IMG/VR virus record: IMGVR_UViG_3300026484_000097
Span: 1-38,531 of that record
Strand: one strand, 5' to 3'
Length of the DNA stretch: 38,531 nucleotides
Source: a virus
Shown here in pieces: positions 1-8,782 of this stretch. A program made the position numbers and the translations under genes. Below the pieces are notes generated by a model. The model did no database searches and was not told where the DNA came from. It worked only from the letters and a program-made list of their open reading frames with translations. Every line of letters starts with the position of its first letter. Position 1 is the stretch's first letter.

Positions 1-151
1 TAGCTTCATAGAGTCTGTTTGTGTCTCCGTTCACTTGTACTGTGTCTTTAGTGTTATAAGCAGTATCATTATCATAAACAGCTATTCCGTTTTCAACTTG
101 GTCGATATTTGTATCAAGTATATTTGCCTCTGTCCTCGGTGCAATTATCAT
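1..151 (-). CDS. Partial virion/tail protein downstream of tape measure (5' end only)
   Basis: The first 50 codons of a gene that runs off the left edge. Its ATG (151-149) overlaps the tape-measure stop in an ATGA arrangement, so it is translationally coupled and belongs to the late operon. The N-terminus contains a Y-D-N-D-T-A-Y-N-T-K-D-T-V pattern followed by R-L-Y-E-A, reminiscent of short repeated segments in phage virion and fibre proteins. By position it should be a distal tail or tail-tip component. Too little is present to assign a family. Confidence 0.7.
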   Translation of the reverse strand, partial: MIIAPRTEANILDTNIDQVENGIAVYDNDTAYNTKDTVQVNGDTNRLYEA

Positions 152-3100
152 GTTATTTTCTCCTCTATATCAAGTAGAGTCAATAACTGGTCTTCACTTA
201 ATTTTCTACTCTCTCTACCATCTTCTGCTTGTTGCAACACAATAGCTGTCAAGTCTTTTATTGCACTAACTAGCTCTTTCGTTTGAAGTGGATCGTTTGA
301 GTCTTTAAGTGGGATAACTGCTTCGTTATACCCTGCTTCACCGATTAATCCTAAAGTCGGTGCAGTTACTATCCCCCCCTCTGCAAATTTAGCAACAACT
401 TTATGATTGAGATTTTCTTCCGCTGCTTTTTTAATTGTCGCTTCTAAATCTGATACACTTAATGCTCCTGTTTTTATTTGCGTGTTCCAATAATTATAAC
501 CGCTATCATCTGTTTGATATTGGTCTAAATCATATTTTTGATATATTCCATGAACTAGAGCATCTGTACTAGAAGTAGCCTGTGGAGTTGCAGTATTAGC
601 TAAATAATCTATAGCATTACTTTTGCTCTCATTTATAACACTCTGTGTAACACCTGTACTAGAACCGTCACCGCTATAAGCAATAGCACTTTGGGCTATT
701 GTTGAATTTAAGTTGTCCGCAGTTATATTCCCACTACTTAACTGGTTACTCCAATAGTTAGCTCCAGCAGCTTCCGCATCTCTACCAAGTACTTCATTGT
801 AAGCAGTATCAACAACTATTGCGTTAGATGCTGTGTATTGTTTATTTATATCATCTGATAATGCTTGTAGCATAGCAATTAAGTGTGCATTACTTTCTCT
901 TGTATTTGCCTCAATATATTTTAAATAATCTATTTGAGTAACTGACACGTCTTGAATACTTTCAAACTGTTTAGCAGCCATAAGTTGTGCGAACTGCTGG
1001 TCTTTAATTGTTTGATAATTGTTTACATCAAATAACACGCTTGATTTACTAATCGCATCATTAACAAGGTCTTGATATGCCTTAGCGTCTGTTAAATCAG
1101 CTCTCATTGCACGACTCATTGCGTCATAATACTGTTGCATAGTGTAGGATGAGCCAAGCACCGAACCATATAACTTATCTAATGTGCTTTGCACTGAGTC
1201 TATAACGGATGCTAAAGTGTCTATGCTTTCATCATATTTTGCAATAATGTCGTCAAATGAACCGATTAAATCTTTATTTGCAGTTAAAAAGTCGAGTTCT
1301 TTATCAGTTAATCCACCGATACCACCACTTAACGTGCTGAATAAAGATACTAATTCATTTGTAGTTGTAGCAACTGATACTTCAAGCTTACGGGCTTTAT
1401 CTGCTGTTAATTGTTCGTCTGTTTTAAAACTATCAATAAAATCTTTTTGATTTTGTTTGGATTGTGCCATTGCTTCTGAAACTGCTTTGATGCTGTCTAT
1501 GTAATCAAGAGCCTCTTTAGCACCTTTTTTAAAAACATGTCCTGTTACTTCACCAAACTCTTTTAGCAAATCAGTTTGCGCTTCGATGTCTTCAGGATTT
1601 TTGCTGAGTAGTAAGTTAAATCTATCGTCAGTTAAAAACTCATTTGTGGATTGTATTGAATATACGAGATCTGACAAATAATCAGGTAATGTACTGTCTC
1701 CTCTTAATTTATCAATTTGTTCAAATGAGTCTTTTAATTTTCTATCAGCATAATATGTGCTATCAGTTAAACTGTCAAAAGCATCTTTAAAATCATCCGC
1801 AGCATCAGATAGATTATTCATAGTGTCTATTGATGATAAAGCCCAATCATTAATTTTACCTTGCAACTCACTTACCATTTTGTCAAGCCATGCTAATTGG
1901 TCTGACTGGTCGCCCTCATTTCCTACTGCATTTTGTCCAAGAGTACCTGCATAGGCTTTGCTATTAATAAGATTAGTCAGAACATCAAGTAATCTATCAT
2001 CTTCTACAAGAGAGTTTGTATCAAGTTGTATTTCGTTCCCATAATGGAGAGTCGGCTCTCTTGAATCATCATATCCACCATAACCATCCCATACATTGCT
2101 AGTATAATAATCACCAACTCTATCAAAAACATTAAAACCTAATGAATTTTCCCACGTATCTACATTATCCCACCCTTCTCTGTCTAGGTATGATGGTTGT
2201 GGAGCTAAAAGTGAGCCTGAGAATACATCTTGTTTCCATAGTGCATAATCTCTTTCAAAACTTAATGCGGCAGAGTTGGTTTTTAGTGCAGCTGAACTAC
2301 CTTGACGATTAATTGCATCAAGTAATGCTATCTGTTGGTCTAGTCTGTTTGTGATAGGTTCATAAGACAACTCAATATCAGCTTTATTCTGTTTGATTTG
2401 TGACTGATATCCTGCCTCAGCAGATGCTCCGCCGCCTGAACCACCACTACCACCTAATGAAGCCAAAGTCCCGATAATAGGCGCAACTTGCCCTGCAACT
2501 AATGCACCTAAAGCTATCCCGACTGGTGCTGGTGGTGTTGCCATTGCATTTGTAATTGCTGTATAGGCATTTATAATACCTAATGTGGCTTGAATAACAC
2601 CAAAAGCTTTTGCACCTTTACTACCTTCTTCAAACATATTCCCCATAGCACCTGCTAAACTTGAATATCCTGCTATTTCGGCACTAAGGATAGCTTGTTT
2701 ATTAGCAGCTATTTCTTGTGCTTGTTTATTACCTAAATTAGTAACTTCATTTTGTTCTTCTATGGTAAGTATTTTTTTCTTACCATATTTTTCAAACTCT
2801 TTAGTATATTTCTTATCTATTTTTGCTTCGTTTTTCTTACCTTTAAGAGAAGCAACATATACTTGGTTAATAGTTTTAGATACGTTAGCTATTTTACCTG
2901 CTACACCCTCTAAATTATTACCCCAATCCATAGCACTTTCTGCTAATTCAATTTGGTAATCAATCATAGATGTATAGCTATCAGACATTAAGTCCTTATA
3001 TTCTTTCTCTTCAGCAAGGCGATTAGCTCTAATCGCTTGTTTAGCTTCTTCAAGCCTAACAAGGTCAGCTTGTTTATCTTTTTCACTCTCCTCAATAGCT

Positions 3101-5640
3101 AAGATTTCTTCCATCTTTTCTTTTTCTAATTCTAAACTATCAGACTTAGCTAAATCAGGAGTATCTAATTTAGTGTATTTAAGTTCTATTTCTCGTTTTT
3201 TAGCTTCAGCAGCAAGTTGTAGTTTTTTATCTTCTCTCTTTTCAAAATCTGCTATTTCTTTATCATTTAAATTACTAAGCTCTTGTTGATACCATTTATC
3301 TATGAGTAATAAATTCTCTTTATTACCCTTAGCTAATTTAGTAAAGTTTTCATATTTTGCAACAAGTGCGTCATACTCAGGTGATTTAGTTTCACTTTTA
3401 GTTATTAAGGTCTCTAATTTTTTATGTAAATTTATTTGTTCATGTTTTAGTCTATTTAATTCTGATTGGATTTTAATCTGAAGTTGTAATTTCTTAATTA
3501 CATCATCTGTTTTTAGATTCTCTTTACTTGTGATATTTTCAAGTTCTTTTCTGAGCGTTGCTAATTTATTCTCAGGAATATCATCTTTAAGTAATTTTAA
3601 TTGTAGTCGCAGTTTCTCGATTCGTTCAATTGTTTTAGCGCTAATTATTTCATTACCATCTGTACCAAAAAACTTCTTATCATTAAGTTTTTTGTAGGCT
3701 TTTGTTAATTCCTCAATATGTCTTCTTGATTTTTTTAACTTGTTATTATAAGCATCTATATGCTTATTATATTCTTCGAGTTTTTCTTTAGCTTTATCTG
3801 CTTGTGCAGTACCAGAAACAAAAGAGCTTTCTAAATATGTTTTATTGGCTTTTTCAAAAGTATCTTTAAGTTTAATATATTGTTCTAATCTCTCTTTAGA
3901 TAATTTTTTTATTTTATTCTCTACATCAATCTGCTTCTTCAAACCTTCTATTGTATCTGCTGGTTTAAATGTACTTTCTATGTCTCTTTTCTCACCTAAT
4001 AACTTATTTAAATCAGCAAGTGCTATGTTATAAGCTTCTGTACCTTGTTTAAGGTTTTTTAGTACTTCAACTTGTCGTTGAATTTCATCTCTGTTTGTAA
4101 AAAAGTTTGCCATTTTAGTAGCAAATGTAGAGGCAGCTTTATCAATAGATGCAATAGCAGAGTTCCACATACCTTCTATAGATAATGCTTGAATACGTGA
4201 TTGTGCCTCTAACATATCACCTGATTTTTTAAGGTTCTCTAAATGCTCTTTTAAAGACCCTGATGTAAGTCTTAAACTGTCTAGTAACTGCTTAGTCAAA
4301 ATAGGCAAACCAGAAACAGCTGATTCGTATGCTTCATCTGACATTTTAGAAACATTCTCAGCTAATTTTATAAACTCTTGATTACTTTCTTCTCCGCCTT
4401 TTCTAAGTGTATGGGCAACATGTGATTGTGTTTGAATTACTTTATCACCTGCTTTTTTACTTATTTCTTCTAAAACAGAGAAAAATTGTTTAGATGCTTT
4501 ACTTTCTTCACGTAAAAGTTTTCCGAACTTACGCATCTGTGTACCAATGGTACTAGCATTAACACCTATATTAGAGAACGCAGCAGAGAAAGCAAGTACA
4601 GCTTCTTTAGTAAGACCTAATGCTTTTGCACCAGATAAGGCGTAGTTTGCCATTGTGCCTAAGTCTTCAATAGATAACTTAGACGCATTAGCAGTGTAAG
4701 CAAGCTCTGAACCTAGAGCATGTACTTCTTCTGAAGCTAAGCCGAACGCTACAGTAAATGTAGATACTACTTTAGCTGAGTCATCAAGTGTATCACCTGT
4801 TATTCTAGCTAACTGGGTAGTTACTTTAGTTGCCTCTGCTAAGTTGCTATAGCTAACACCTGCACGACCTAAAGTTAATGATGCTTTTTGTATCTCTTCA
4901 ACCACAGCACCATAGGATATCGCAATACCATAGTTAGCAGAAGCGAGTTTAGCTGCTTCCTCATTATTTAAATCTAGAACAGCCATACTTTGATAAAGTG
5001 CGTTGTCATACTTAACAGACATAGCAATTAAGTCCGCAAGCCCTTGTGTAAGTAATTGTTGTGCTTTATATGCAGCAAGATATTCAGCTGTAGTTACAAA
5101 CTTATGCCCGAATGTTGTACCGTGTTCACGAGATAGTGCACCTGCTGCACTTCTAGCAAACTCTCGTTCTTTTATTTTAGCTTCTTCTTTGATTTTCTTA
5201 ACATGATAAGCATATTCACGTTCAGCTTGTTTATGTCGTAACGCAGCTAGACGCTTATTTTCACGTTCTTCAAGTTTTGAGCGTTCAAGAATAGCTTGTT
5301 TTATTTTACGGAGTTCTTTATCACGCTCTTTAGCAGAGAATCTATTAGCAGATATAGCAGTACGCTCTTTAGCAGCAAGAATTTCTTTCTCAATACGCTT
5401 ATTAGCGGCAAGTGCGTCTTTAGTGGATTGTTGTTTTAATTTACGTTGATACTTATCAGCATCATCTATTGATTTAAGTAATTGTTTAGCGTAAGTCTTA
5501 CGCTCAGGTATAGAAAACCCTGCGTCGAGTTTTCCATTTACCATATCTAATTGCTCAACTAGACGAGCGAATTTTCTTAAATCAGTTTTTGCATTTTCTA
5601 AGTCCACTCCGACGGAGAGAATTATATCGTCATTTTCCAT
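148..5640 (-). CDS. Tail tape measure protein with TP901-type core and DUF4214-like repeats
   Basis: Sets tail length and lies inside the tail tube until DNA ejection. Of 1830 residues, about 60-165 are highly charged coiled coil. Residues about 205-375 resemble the TP901 core tape-measure domain. Long helical stretches follow, then a hydrophobic Ala/Gly/Ile-rich segment around 1010-1065 that could insert in the host membrane. Near the C-terminus (about 1610-1655 and 1695-1745) are two Y-W-containing segments resembling DUF4214, the first reading V-L-G-R-D-A. Residues from 1752 show the common tape-measure ending F-A-E-G-G-I followed by G-E-A-G-Y-N-E-A-V-I-P-L. Such a length predicts a very long, non-contractile tail. 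The start follows an AGGAG site 8 bases upstream and lies after the frameshifted chaperone, the classic gene order. Confidence 0.95.
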   Translation of the reverse strand: MENDDIILSVGVDLENAKTDLRKFARLVEQLDMVNGKLDAGFSIPERKTYAKQLLKSIDDADKYQRKLKQQSTKDALAANKRIEKEILAAKERTAISANRFSAKERDKELRKIKQAILERSKLEERENKRLAALRHKQAEREYAYHVKKIKEEAKIKEREFARSAAGALSREHGTTFGHKFVTTAEYLAAYKAQQLLTQGLADLIAMSVKYDNALYQSMAVLDLNNEEAAKLASANYGIAISYGAVVEEIQKASLTLGRAGVSYSNLAEATKVTTQLARITGDTLDDSAKVVSTFTVAFGLASEEVHALGSELAYTANASKLSIEDLGTMANYALSGAKALGLTKEAVLAFSAAFSNIGVNASTIGTQMRKFGKLLREESKASKQFFSVLEEISKKAGDKVIQTQSHVAHTLRKGGEESNQEFIKLAENVSKMSDEAYESAVSGLPILTKQLLDSLRLTSGSLKEHLENLKKSGDMLEAQSRIQALSIEGMWNSAIASIDKAASTFATKMANFFTNRDEIQRQVEVLKNLKQGTEAYNIALADLNKLLGEKRDIESTFKPADTIEGLKKQIDVENKIKKLSKERLEQYIKLKDTFEKANKTYLESSFVSGTAQADKAKEKLEEYNKHIDAYNNKLKKSRRHIEELTKAYKKLNDKKFFGTDGNEIISAKTIERIEKLRLQLKLLKDDIPENKLATLRKELENITSKENLKTDDVIKKLQLQIKIQSELNRLKHEQINLHKKLETLITKSETKSPEYDALVAKYENFTKLAKGNKENLLLIDKWYQQELSNLNDKEIADFEKREDKKLQLAAEAKKREIELKYTKLDTPDLAKSDSLELEKEKMEEILAIEESEKDKQADLVRLEEAKQAIRANRLAEEKEYKDLMSDSYTSMIDYQIELAESAMDWGNNLEGVAGKIANVSKTINQVYVASLKGKKNEAKIDKKYTKEFEKYGKKKILTIEEQNEVTNLGNKQAQEIAANKQAILSAEIAGYSSLAGAMGNMFEEGSKGAKAFGVIQATLGIINAYTAITNAMATPPAPVGIALGALVAGQVAPIIGTLASLGGSGGSGGGASAEAGYQSQIKQNKADIELSYEPITNRLDQQIALLDAINRQGSSAALKTNSAALSFERDYALWKQDVFSGSLLAPQPSYLDREGWDNVDTWENSLGFNVFDRVGDYYTSNVWDGYGGYDDSREPTLHYGNEIQLDTNSLVEDDRLLDVLTNLINSKAYAGTLGQNAVGNEGDQSDQLAWLDKMVSELQGKINDWALSSIDTMNNLSDAADDFKDAFDSLTDSTYYADRKLKDSFEQIDKLRGDSTLPDYLSDLVYSIQSTNEFLTDDRFNLLLSKNPEDIEAQTDLLKEFGEVTGHVFKKGAKEALDYIDSIKAVSEAMAQSKQNQKDFIDSFKTDEQLTADKARKLEVSVATTTNELVSLFSTLSGGIGGLTDKELDFLTANKDLIGSFDDIIAKYDESIDTLASVIDSVQSTLDKLYGSVLGSSYTMQQYYDAMSRAMRADLTDAKAYQDLVNDAISKSSVLFDVNNYQTIKDQQFAQLMAAKQFESIQDVSVTQIDYLKYIEANTRESNAHLIAMLQALSDDINKQYTASNAIVVDTAYNEVLGRDAEAAGANYWSNQLSSGNITADNLNSTIAQSAIAYSGDGSSTGVTQSVINESKSNAIDYLANTATPQATSSTDALVHGIYQKYDLDQYQTDDSGYNYWNTQIKTGALSVSDLEATIKKAAEENLNHKVVAKFAEGGIVTAPTLGLIGEAGYNEAVIPLKDSNDPLQTKELVSAIKDLTAIVLQQAEDGRESRKLSEDQLLTLLDIEEKIT

Positions 5641-5692
5641 CTTTGTGGTCTCCTAATACAATATTTAAGAAACATTATATCAGAAAATTGAC

Positions 5693-6342
5693 TTACTTTG
5701 CAATAGCTAAAGTTGAGAATATAGACTTAACTGAGTTTTCATTTAAAAACTCTTCAGTTTCTTGTTTTTCAGGTTTATAGGCTGTTAATAAGTAATCATT
5801 TATAGTACTATTTTTAGTACCCATAGAGATAGCTTTTAATTGTGCCATTAAAGCCAGTTGAACTTCTATCGAATTGTGAGGTTCTATTTGAAAATAGGCA
5901 CCCCACTCATTTATTTCAGCAGCGCTGAACGTAAACTCAATTTCTCTAACACTTTTATTTAAAGTCCTTGCAACCCTAAATAAAAGCAGTCTATCGGTAT
6001 TAAACTCACCGCTTTCGGTTAGTTTCCCTCGTTACTTAACTCATCAATTGCATCAGATATCTCACTAATAGCGTTTCCAGCTTTAGCAGATAACCCTTGT
6101 AACTCTTCCATAGTCATTTTAGGTTCAATCATAGCCTCTGCAACTTTTTCAAGTTTAACTTTAACGATTTCCCCTGTGTTTAATACAGGTTTACCTTCAC
6201 CATCTAACTTAGAGAATAATCTACCGTAGTAATCATTAGACTTACCAACACTTAACTCTTGAATTGTAACTTTAGCATCATTTAATGCTTTAACTTTAAT
6301 CTCTTTTGTTTTAAGAGTATATTTTGAGAATGGATTTGCCAT
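5693..6342 (-). CDS. Tail assembly chaperone, frameshifted G-T fusion (-1 PRF)
   Basis: A 216-residue product made by slipping back one base at GGGAAAC (6028-6022), the codon before the G stop. The first 107 residues equal the G protein. The next 109 codons (6022 to 5696, stop TAA at 5695-5693) are open and read L-T-E-S-G-E-F-N-T, then E-W-G-A-Y-F-Q-I-E and L-M-A-Q-L-K-A-I, ending S-T-L-A-I-A-K. The T frame lacks its own ATG near the junction and sits exactly between the G gene and the tape measure, as in lambda G/GT and many siphoviruses. Its W-G-A-Y-F-Q segment resembles T-domain tail chaperones. The fusion is expected to bind the tape measure while G recruits tail-tube subunits. The frameshift is inferred from sequence. 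Confidence 0.88.
6019..6342 (-). CDS. Tail assembly chaperone, unshifted G form
   Basis: A 107-residue protein from ordinary termination at TAA (6021-6019). It begins M-A-N-P-F-S-K-Y, a typical start for siphovirus tail chaperones, and is mainly helical and charged towards the C-terminus (E-E-L-Q-G-L-S then S-D-A-I-D-E-L-S). It should be made in excess over the GT fusion and help polymerise tail tube around the tape measure. Its ribosome binding site AAAAGGAAA lies just before the ATG at 6342. The gene is separated from the tail tube gene by a large inverted repeat. Confidence 0.85.
   Translation of the reverse strand: MANPFSKYTLKTKEIKVKALNDAKVTIQELSVGKSNDYYGRLFSKLDGEGKPVLNTGEIVKVKLEKVAEAMIEPKMTMEELQGLSAKAGNAISEISDAIDELSNEGN
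6022..6028 (-). other. Programmed -1 frameshift slippery heptamer GGGAAAC
   Basis: The zero frame reads GAG GGA AAC TAA, so the heptamer is in the required X-XXY-YYZ phase. Both tRNAs can re-pair on GGG AAA. Two bases downstream is a 4-bp hairpin, ACCG-AAAG-CGGT (6019-6008 on the minus strand), a possible stimulator. The heptamer lies one codon before the stop, in the position expected from lambda G/GT. Confidence 0.85.
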
Positions 6343-6359
6343 TATGTTTTCCTTTTAAT

Positions 6360-6453
6360 TACGAATTTTATTTGAGTTGTTACACTCTAGAAAGTGTTAG
6401 TCAAAAAGGAAAAATTCGTAAAATCAATCGACTAACACTTTCTAAAGTGTAAC
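6360..6453 (-). repeat. Long inverted repeat with an overlapping second pairing
   Basis: Arms of 24 bases (6379-6402 and 6430-6453) are complementary except for one position, and that one could be a G-U pair in RNA. The loop is 27 bases. A second perfect 10-base pairing joins 6360-6369 (TACGAATTTT) with 6411-6420 (AAAATTCGTA), the latter inside the first loop. The two pairings would be alternatives or a pseudoknot. It lies between the tail tube gene and the chaperone gene, both leftward. No U-tract follows either arm, so it is not a normal intrinsic terminator. Possible roles: RNase III site, transcription attenuator, mRNA stabiliser, or a remnant of a small mobile element. Confidence 0.8.
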
Positions 6454-6470
6454 ACCCCTAAAGGATGTTA

Positions 6471-6959
6471 CTACGCTTTTGCTATTTCGCTAATAGCTGA
6501 AGCAATTTCAACAGTAGATGTAATCATCACTGCATTATCTTTTTGAATTGCAATATCCTGATTAGATACACCAGCTTCAAAAGTAAATGATGTTGGATTT
6601 GTATTATCATCGTCATTATAAACACCATCGTTTAATACAACAATTGCAATACGATTTGTGTTTTCAGCAAACATTTTCTTTAGTTCAGCTTGCCCCGCTG
6701 CATCTGCACTGTCAAATAGCATACCAACAGTAAAGTTACCATAACTTACAGAACCGAACGCTTTAGATACATCATCCGTATCTAAACAAGAATAATTTTG
6801 AACATTACGACTTGCACCGAGTGAACCTAAATCTTGAATACATCCTACTTCTCTGGCATCAGCACCTGTGATGGCAGTATTTACATCGTCAGCAGTTGCA
6901 ACAGCTGTTCCTAGTGGTACGAAGAATAACTTTGTACCTTGTGAATTTGTTAAAGCCAT
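6471..6959 (-). CDS. Major tail tube protein
   Basis: A 162-residue protein with features of siphovirus tail tube subunits. It has a Gly/Ala/Asp-rich beta composition, an early T-K-L-F-F-V-P-L strand, and a C-Q/I-x-D-L-G-S-L turn near residue 40. It is placed between the tail terminator and the G/GT chaperone genes, which is the conserved order. AGGAG precedes the ATG with normal spacing. An 18-bp perfect palindrome lies in its leader. Family assignment rests on order plus composition; there is no single diagnostic motif. Confidence 0.8.
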   Translation of the reverse strand: MALTNSQGTKLFFVPLGTAVATADDVNTAITGADAREVGCIQDLGSLGASRNVQNYSCLDTDDVSKAFGSVSYGNFTVGMLFDSADAAGQAELKKMFAENTNRIAIVVLNDGVYNDDDNTNPTSFTFEAGVSNQDIAIQKDNAVMITSTVEIASAISEIAKA

Positions 6960-6980
6960 ATTAGACTCCTATGTTTTATT

Positions 6981-6998
6981 AATCTTTAGCTAAAGATT
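6981..6998. promoter_or_regulatory. Perfect 18-bp palindrome upstream of tail tube gene
   Basis: AATCTTTAG followed directly by CTAAAGATT, with no central spacer, 22 bases before the tail tube start. A zero-spacer palindrome is more typical of a dimeric protein's DNA site than of an RNA hairpin. A TATACT box lies just upstream on the minus strand but lacks a convincing -35. An operator for late tail genes or chance in AT-rich DNA are both possible. Confidence 0.4.
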
Positions 6999-7021
6999 TA
7001 CTGTAAGTATAACATAATTAC

Positions 7022-7399
7022 CTAATGTTTAAAAACTAAGCTTAAATCAAGATAATTAAAGTCGCCAACTGTTGTTTTAAGTATTGATGAGTTATCTACA
7101 TCAATAGATGTTAATACTAAATCACTTATCTGATTCTCTCCTAGCATTTCTCTAAGTTTATCATACATATCTGCTAACAATAACTCACTATTAGCATATA
7201 AAATACAGTCGACTACAACTTCTTCATTGTAGATACCGTTATTTGATATCGACTTAGGAGTTGCAGTTGATTGGTTGAATTTAAAGAATATCCAACTATC
7301 TAATCCATTAATATCTAAGTCATGGCCACTCCAGTGAATAGGTGTTGTAGTCCACATATCATTAAAAAATGTACTAAACTCTATTTTATACTGCTTCAT
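7022..7399 (-). CDS. Tail terminator / tail completion protein
   Basis: A 125-residue protein in the tail-terminator slot, the last connector before the tail tube. It would cap the finished tail tube and join it to the head. Its start overlaps the previous stop as ATGA (7399-7396). The alternating beta/alpha pattern and small size fit the lambda gpU-like family, but no diagnostic motif is visible. Assignment is mainly by order. Confidence 0.6.
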   Translation of the reverse strand: MKQYKIEFSTFFNDMWTTTPIHWSGHDLDINGLDSWIFFKFNQSTATPKSISNNGIYNEEVVVDCILYANSELLLADMYDKLREMLGENQISDLVLTSIDVDNSSILKTTVGDFNYLDLSLVFKH

Positions 7400-7779
7400 A
7401 ATTCGCCTTTTATTATAGTTTTAAGTTTTCTACGCTGTGTTTTAACAAAATCAGTCCATTGTTTCTTAGTGAGTTGAGGTGAATGATAAGGCTCACCTTT
7501 TAAATATTTAACATAGTGTTGCTTTGAGTTATTAAGAGCATCATTACGATAGACATACCTCAATTTACCTTTACTCGGTTTATATTTACGCCACTGTGAC
7601 ACTGAGTGTTCATAATTCTGGTCTTTTCTTCTGTTGTAATCATAAGCCCAAATACCGCCTTTTTTAGCAGGGTGTGATAGTTGTTTCATCAATTGTCTAT
7701 TGAACTTGTCCAATCTAGATGATAAGCGTTTAGTCAATCTATCAACTATCTTACCTGAGTTTACGGTTACCTGTCCCAT
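7396..7779 (-). CDS. HK97 gp10-like neck / head-tail joining protein
   Basis: A 127-residue, very basic protein rich in Lys, Arg and Tyr, with helices around R-L-T-K-R-L-S-S-R-L-D-K at the start. It sits in the position of HK97 gp10-type tail completion proteins, between the head-closure gene and the tail terminator. The ATG overlaps the upstream stop (TAATG) and the 3' end overlaps the next ATG, so three genes here form one coupled translation unit. Confidence 0.55.
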   Translation of the reverse strand: MGQVTVNSGKIVDRLTKRLSSRLDKFNRQLMKQLSHPAKKGGIWAYDYNRRKDQNYEHSVSQWRKYKPSKGKLRYVYRNDALNNSKQHYVKYLKGEPYHSPQLTKKQWTDFVKTQRRKLKTIIKGEL

Positions 7780-8096
7780 TAGATATAAATATCCATCACA
7801 ACAACTTTATTTTGCAACTTAATAGGTTCTATAGATATAATTGCATTACCATCTAACTTAAAATCAGTTGTTATCCTTGCGTCATAGGGTATTTTTACAA
7901 TCTTACTAACAGACTTGTCATCGTTAAATGACGGTTTACGATATACACCTTTTGTGGCAATGTATACTGTATTTGTATCATAACTATCTGTTACAGGGTC
8001 ATATGTACCACTCTCTTCATCTAAACTAAAAACAACATCATTACCATATTTTGTAATTAAAGTTAAGGCTGTGACACTAAGTTTATCTGCTAACAT
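7779..8096 (-). CDS. Head closure (stopper) protein
   Basis: A 105-residue, beta-rich protein with Y-D-P-V-T-D-S-Y-D near residue 30, typical of small stopper proteins of the SPP1 gp16 or lambda FII type that plug the connector. Start and stop both overlap neighbours as TAATG. The assignment comes from size, beta pattern and order between the adaptor and the gp10-like gene. Confidence 0.55.
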   Translation of the reverse strand: MLADKLSVTALTLITKYGNDVVFSLDEESGTYDPVTDSYDTNTVYIATKGVYRKPSFNDDKSVSKIVKIPYDARITTDFKLDGNAIISIEPIKLQNKVVVMDIYI

Positions 8097-8536
8097 TATG
8101 ATTTACCTAAAGTTGTTTGACATGATGAGAATTTAGCACCATATTTACTTAGACAATTTTTAATCTCTAAGTTATAAATTGACGGTTTATTTAGATTAGA
8201 GCGATATTGCTTATAGTTAATCTCAACATCACCAACTTTTTCTTTAGTTACAAGCCCGTTATTTCTATCTAAAGTAATTGAAATTTCATTAATAACATCA
8301 TTAAATGCCATAATCGCATTACTTTCTGCTAAACATTCAGATGTTGCAGGGAGTAGTGACTGGTCAATAGTATTTAGAATAGTGTTACAATGGAGTCGTA
8401 GGTAAACCTCTTTCTCCTCATCTGTTAATACAGTCCATTTAGAGGCAAGAGGGTAGCGAGATGTAATAAGCGTATTAGCATCATCTAATCCAATAAAGGT
8501 GTCATAGTCTGTTGTAGGGTACACTGTTAATGCCAT
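8096..8536 (-). CDS. Head-tail adaptor, DnaT-like connector family
   Basis: A 146-residue protein beginning M-A-L-T-V-Y-P-T-T-D-Y-D-T-F-I. This opening, followed by a D-A-N-T-L-I-T-S-R helix, is typical of the phage connector family often labelled putative DnaT-like protein. Such proteins dock below the portal and begin the head-tail interface; the DnaT label is historical. It follows the capsid module and a terminator-like hairpin, marking the switch from head to connector genes. Confidence 0.7.
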   Translation of the reverse strand: MALTVYPTTDYDTFIGLDDANTLITSRYPLASKWTVLTDEEKEVYLRLHCNTILNTIDQSLLPATSECLAESNAIMAFNDVINEISITLDRNNGLVTKEKVGDVEINYKQYRSNLNKPSIYNLEIKNCLSKYGAKFSSCQTTLGKS

Positions 8537-8565
8537 AGTTAAGTCCTTAATATAAACATAAAATC

Positions 8566-8597
8566 AAAAGCACTAGGATTACTCCTTAGTGCTTTTT
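8566..8597 (-). terminator. Stem-loop terminator after capsid genes
   Basis: AAAAGCACT pairs with AGTGCTTTT. After one bulged base, AGGA pairs with TCCT around a 4-base loop. On the minus transcript the stem is followed by an interrupted U tract, and the stop codon of the 64-aa gene lies inside the hairpin. The T-rich flank on both strands makes it nearly bidirectional. It probably works as a partial terminator that lowers connector and tail expression relative to capsid. Confidence 0.7.
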
Positions 8598-8773
8598 GTT
8601 CTACGTTTCTTAGGTGCTGTTAGAGGTCTAACTTCAACACCCACAGCTTCATAATTAGCTTTAATCTCTGCATCATCAGTGTAAACTAATGTAGCACCTC
8701 TTATTGCATTTTTAAAGACAGGGTTACATCTAACCCCATCCTTTACATCCTTATCACCGTAAACATAAATCAT
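8579..8773 (-). CDS. Small basic protein after major capsid gene
   Basis: A 64-residue protein, 9 bases after the capsid stop. It has a central hydrophobic strand (A-T-L-V-Y-T-D-D) and a strongly basic end, K-K-R-R-T-K-S-T-K. Genes in this slot often encode head decoration or accessory proteins, but nothing here proves that. The ribosome binding site is weak, so translation may depend on the capsid gene. The stop lies within the terminator hairpin. Confidence 0.6.
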   Translation of the reverse strand: MIYVYGDKDVKDGVRCNPVFKNAIRGATLVYTDDAEIKANYEAVGVEVRPLTAPKKRRTKSTKE

Positions 8774-8782
8774 AGCAAGCTA

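Noticed and set aside
35-286. Plus-strand frame over the tape measure end.
   Set aside because: It lies opposite strong coding sequence on the minus strand, has no ribosome binding site and no recognisable protein pattern.
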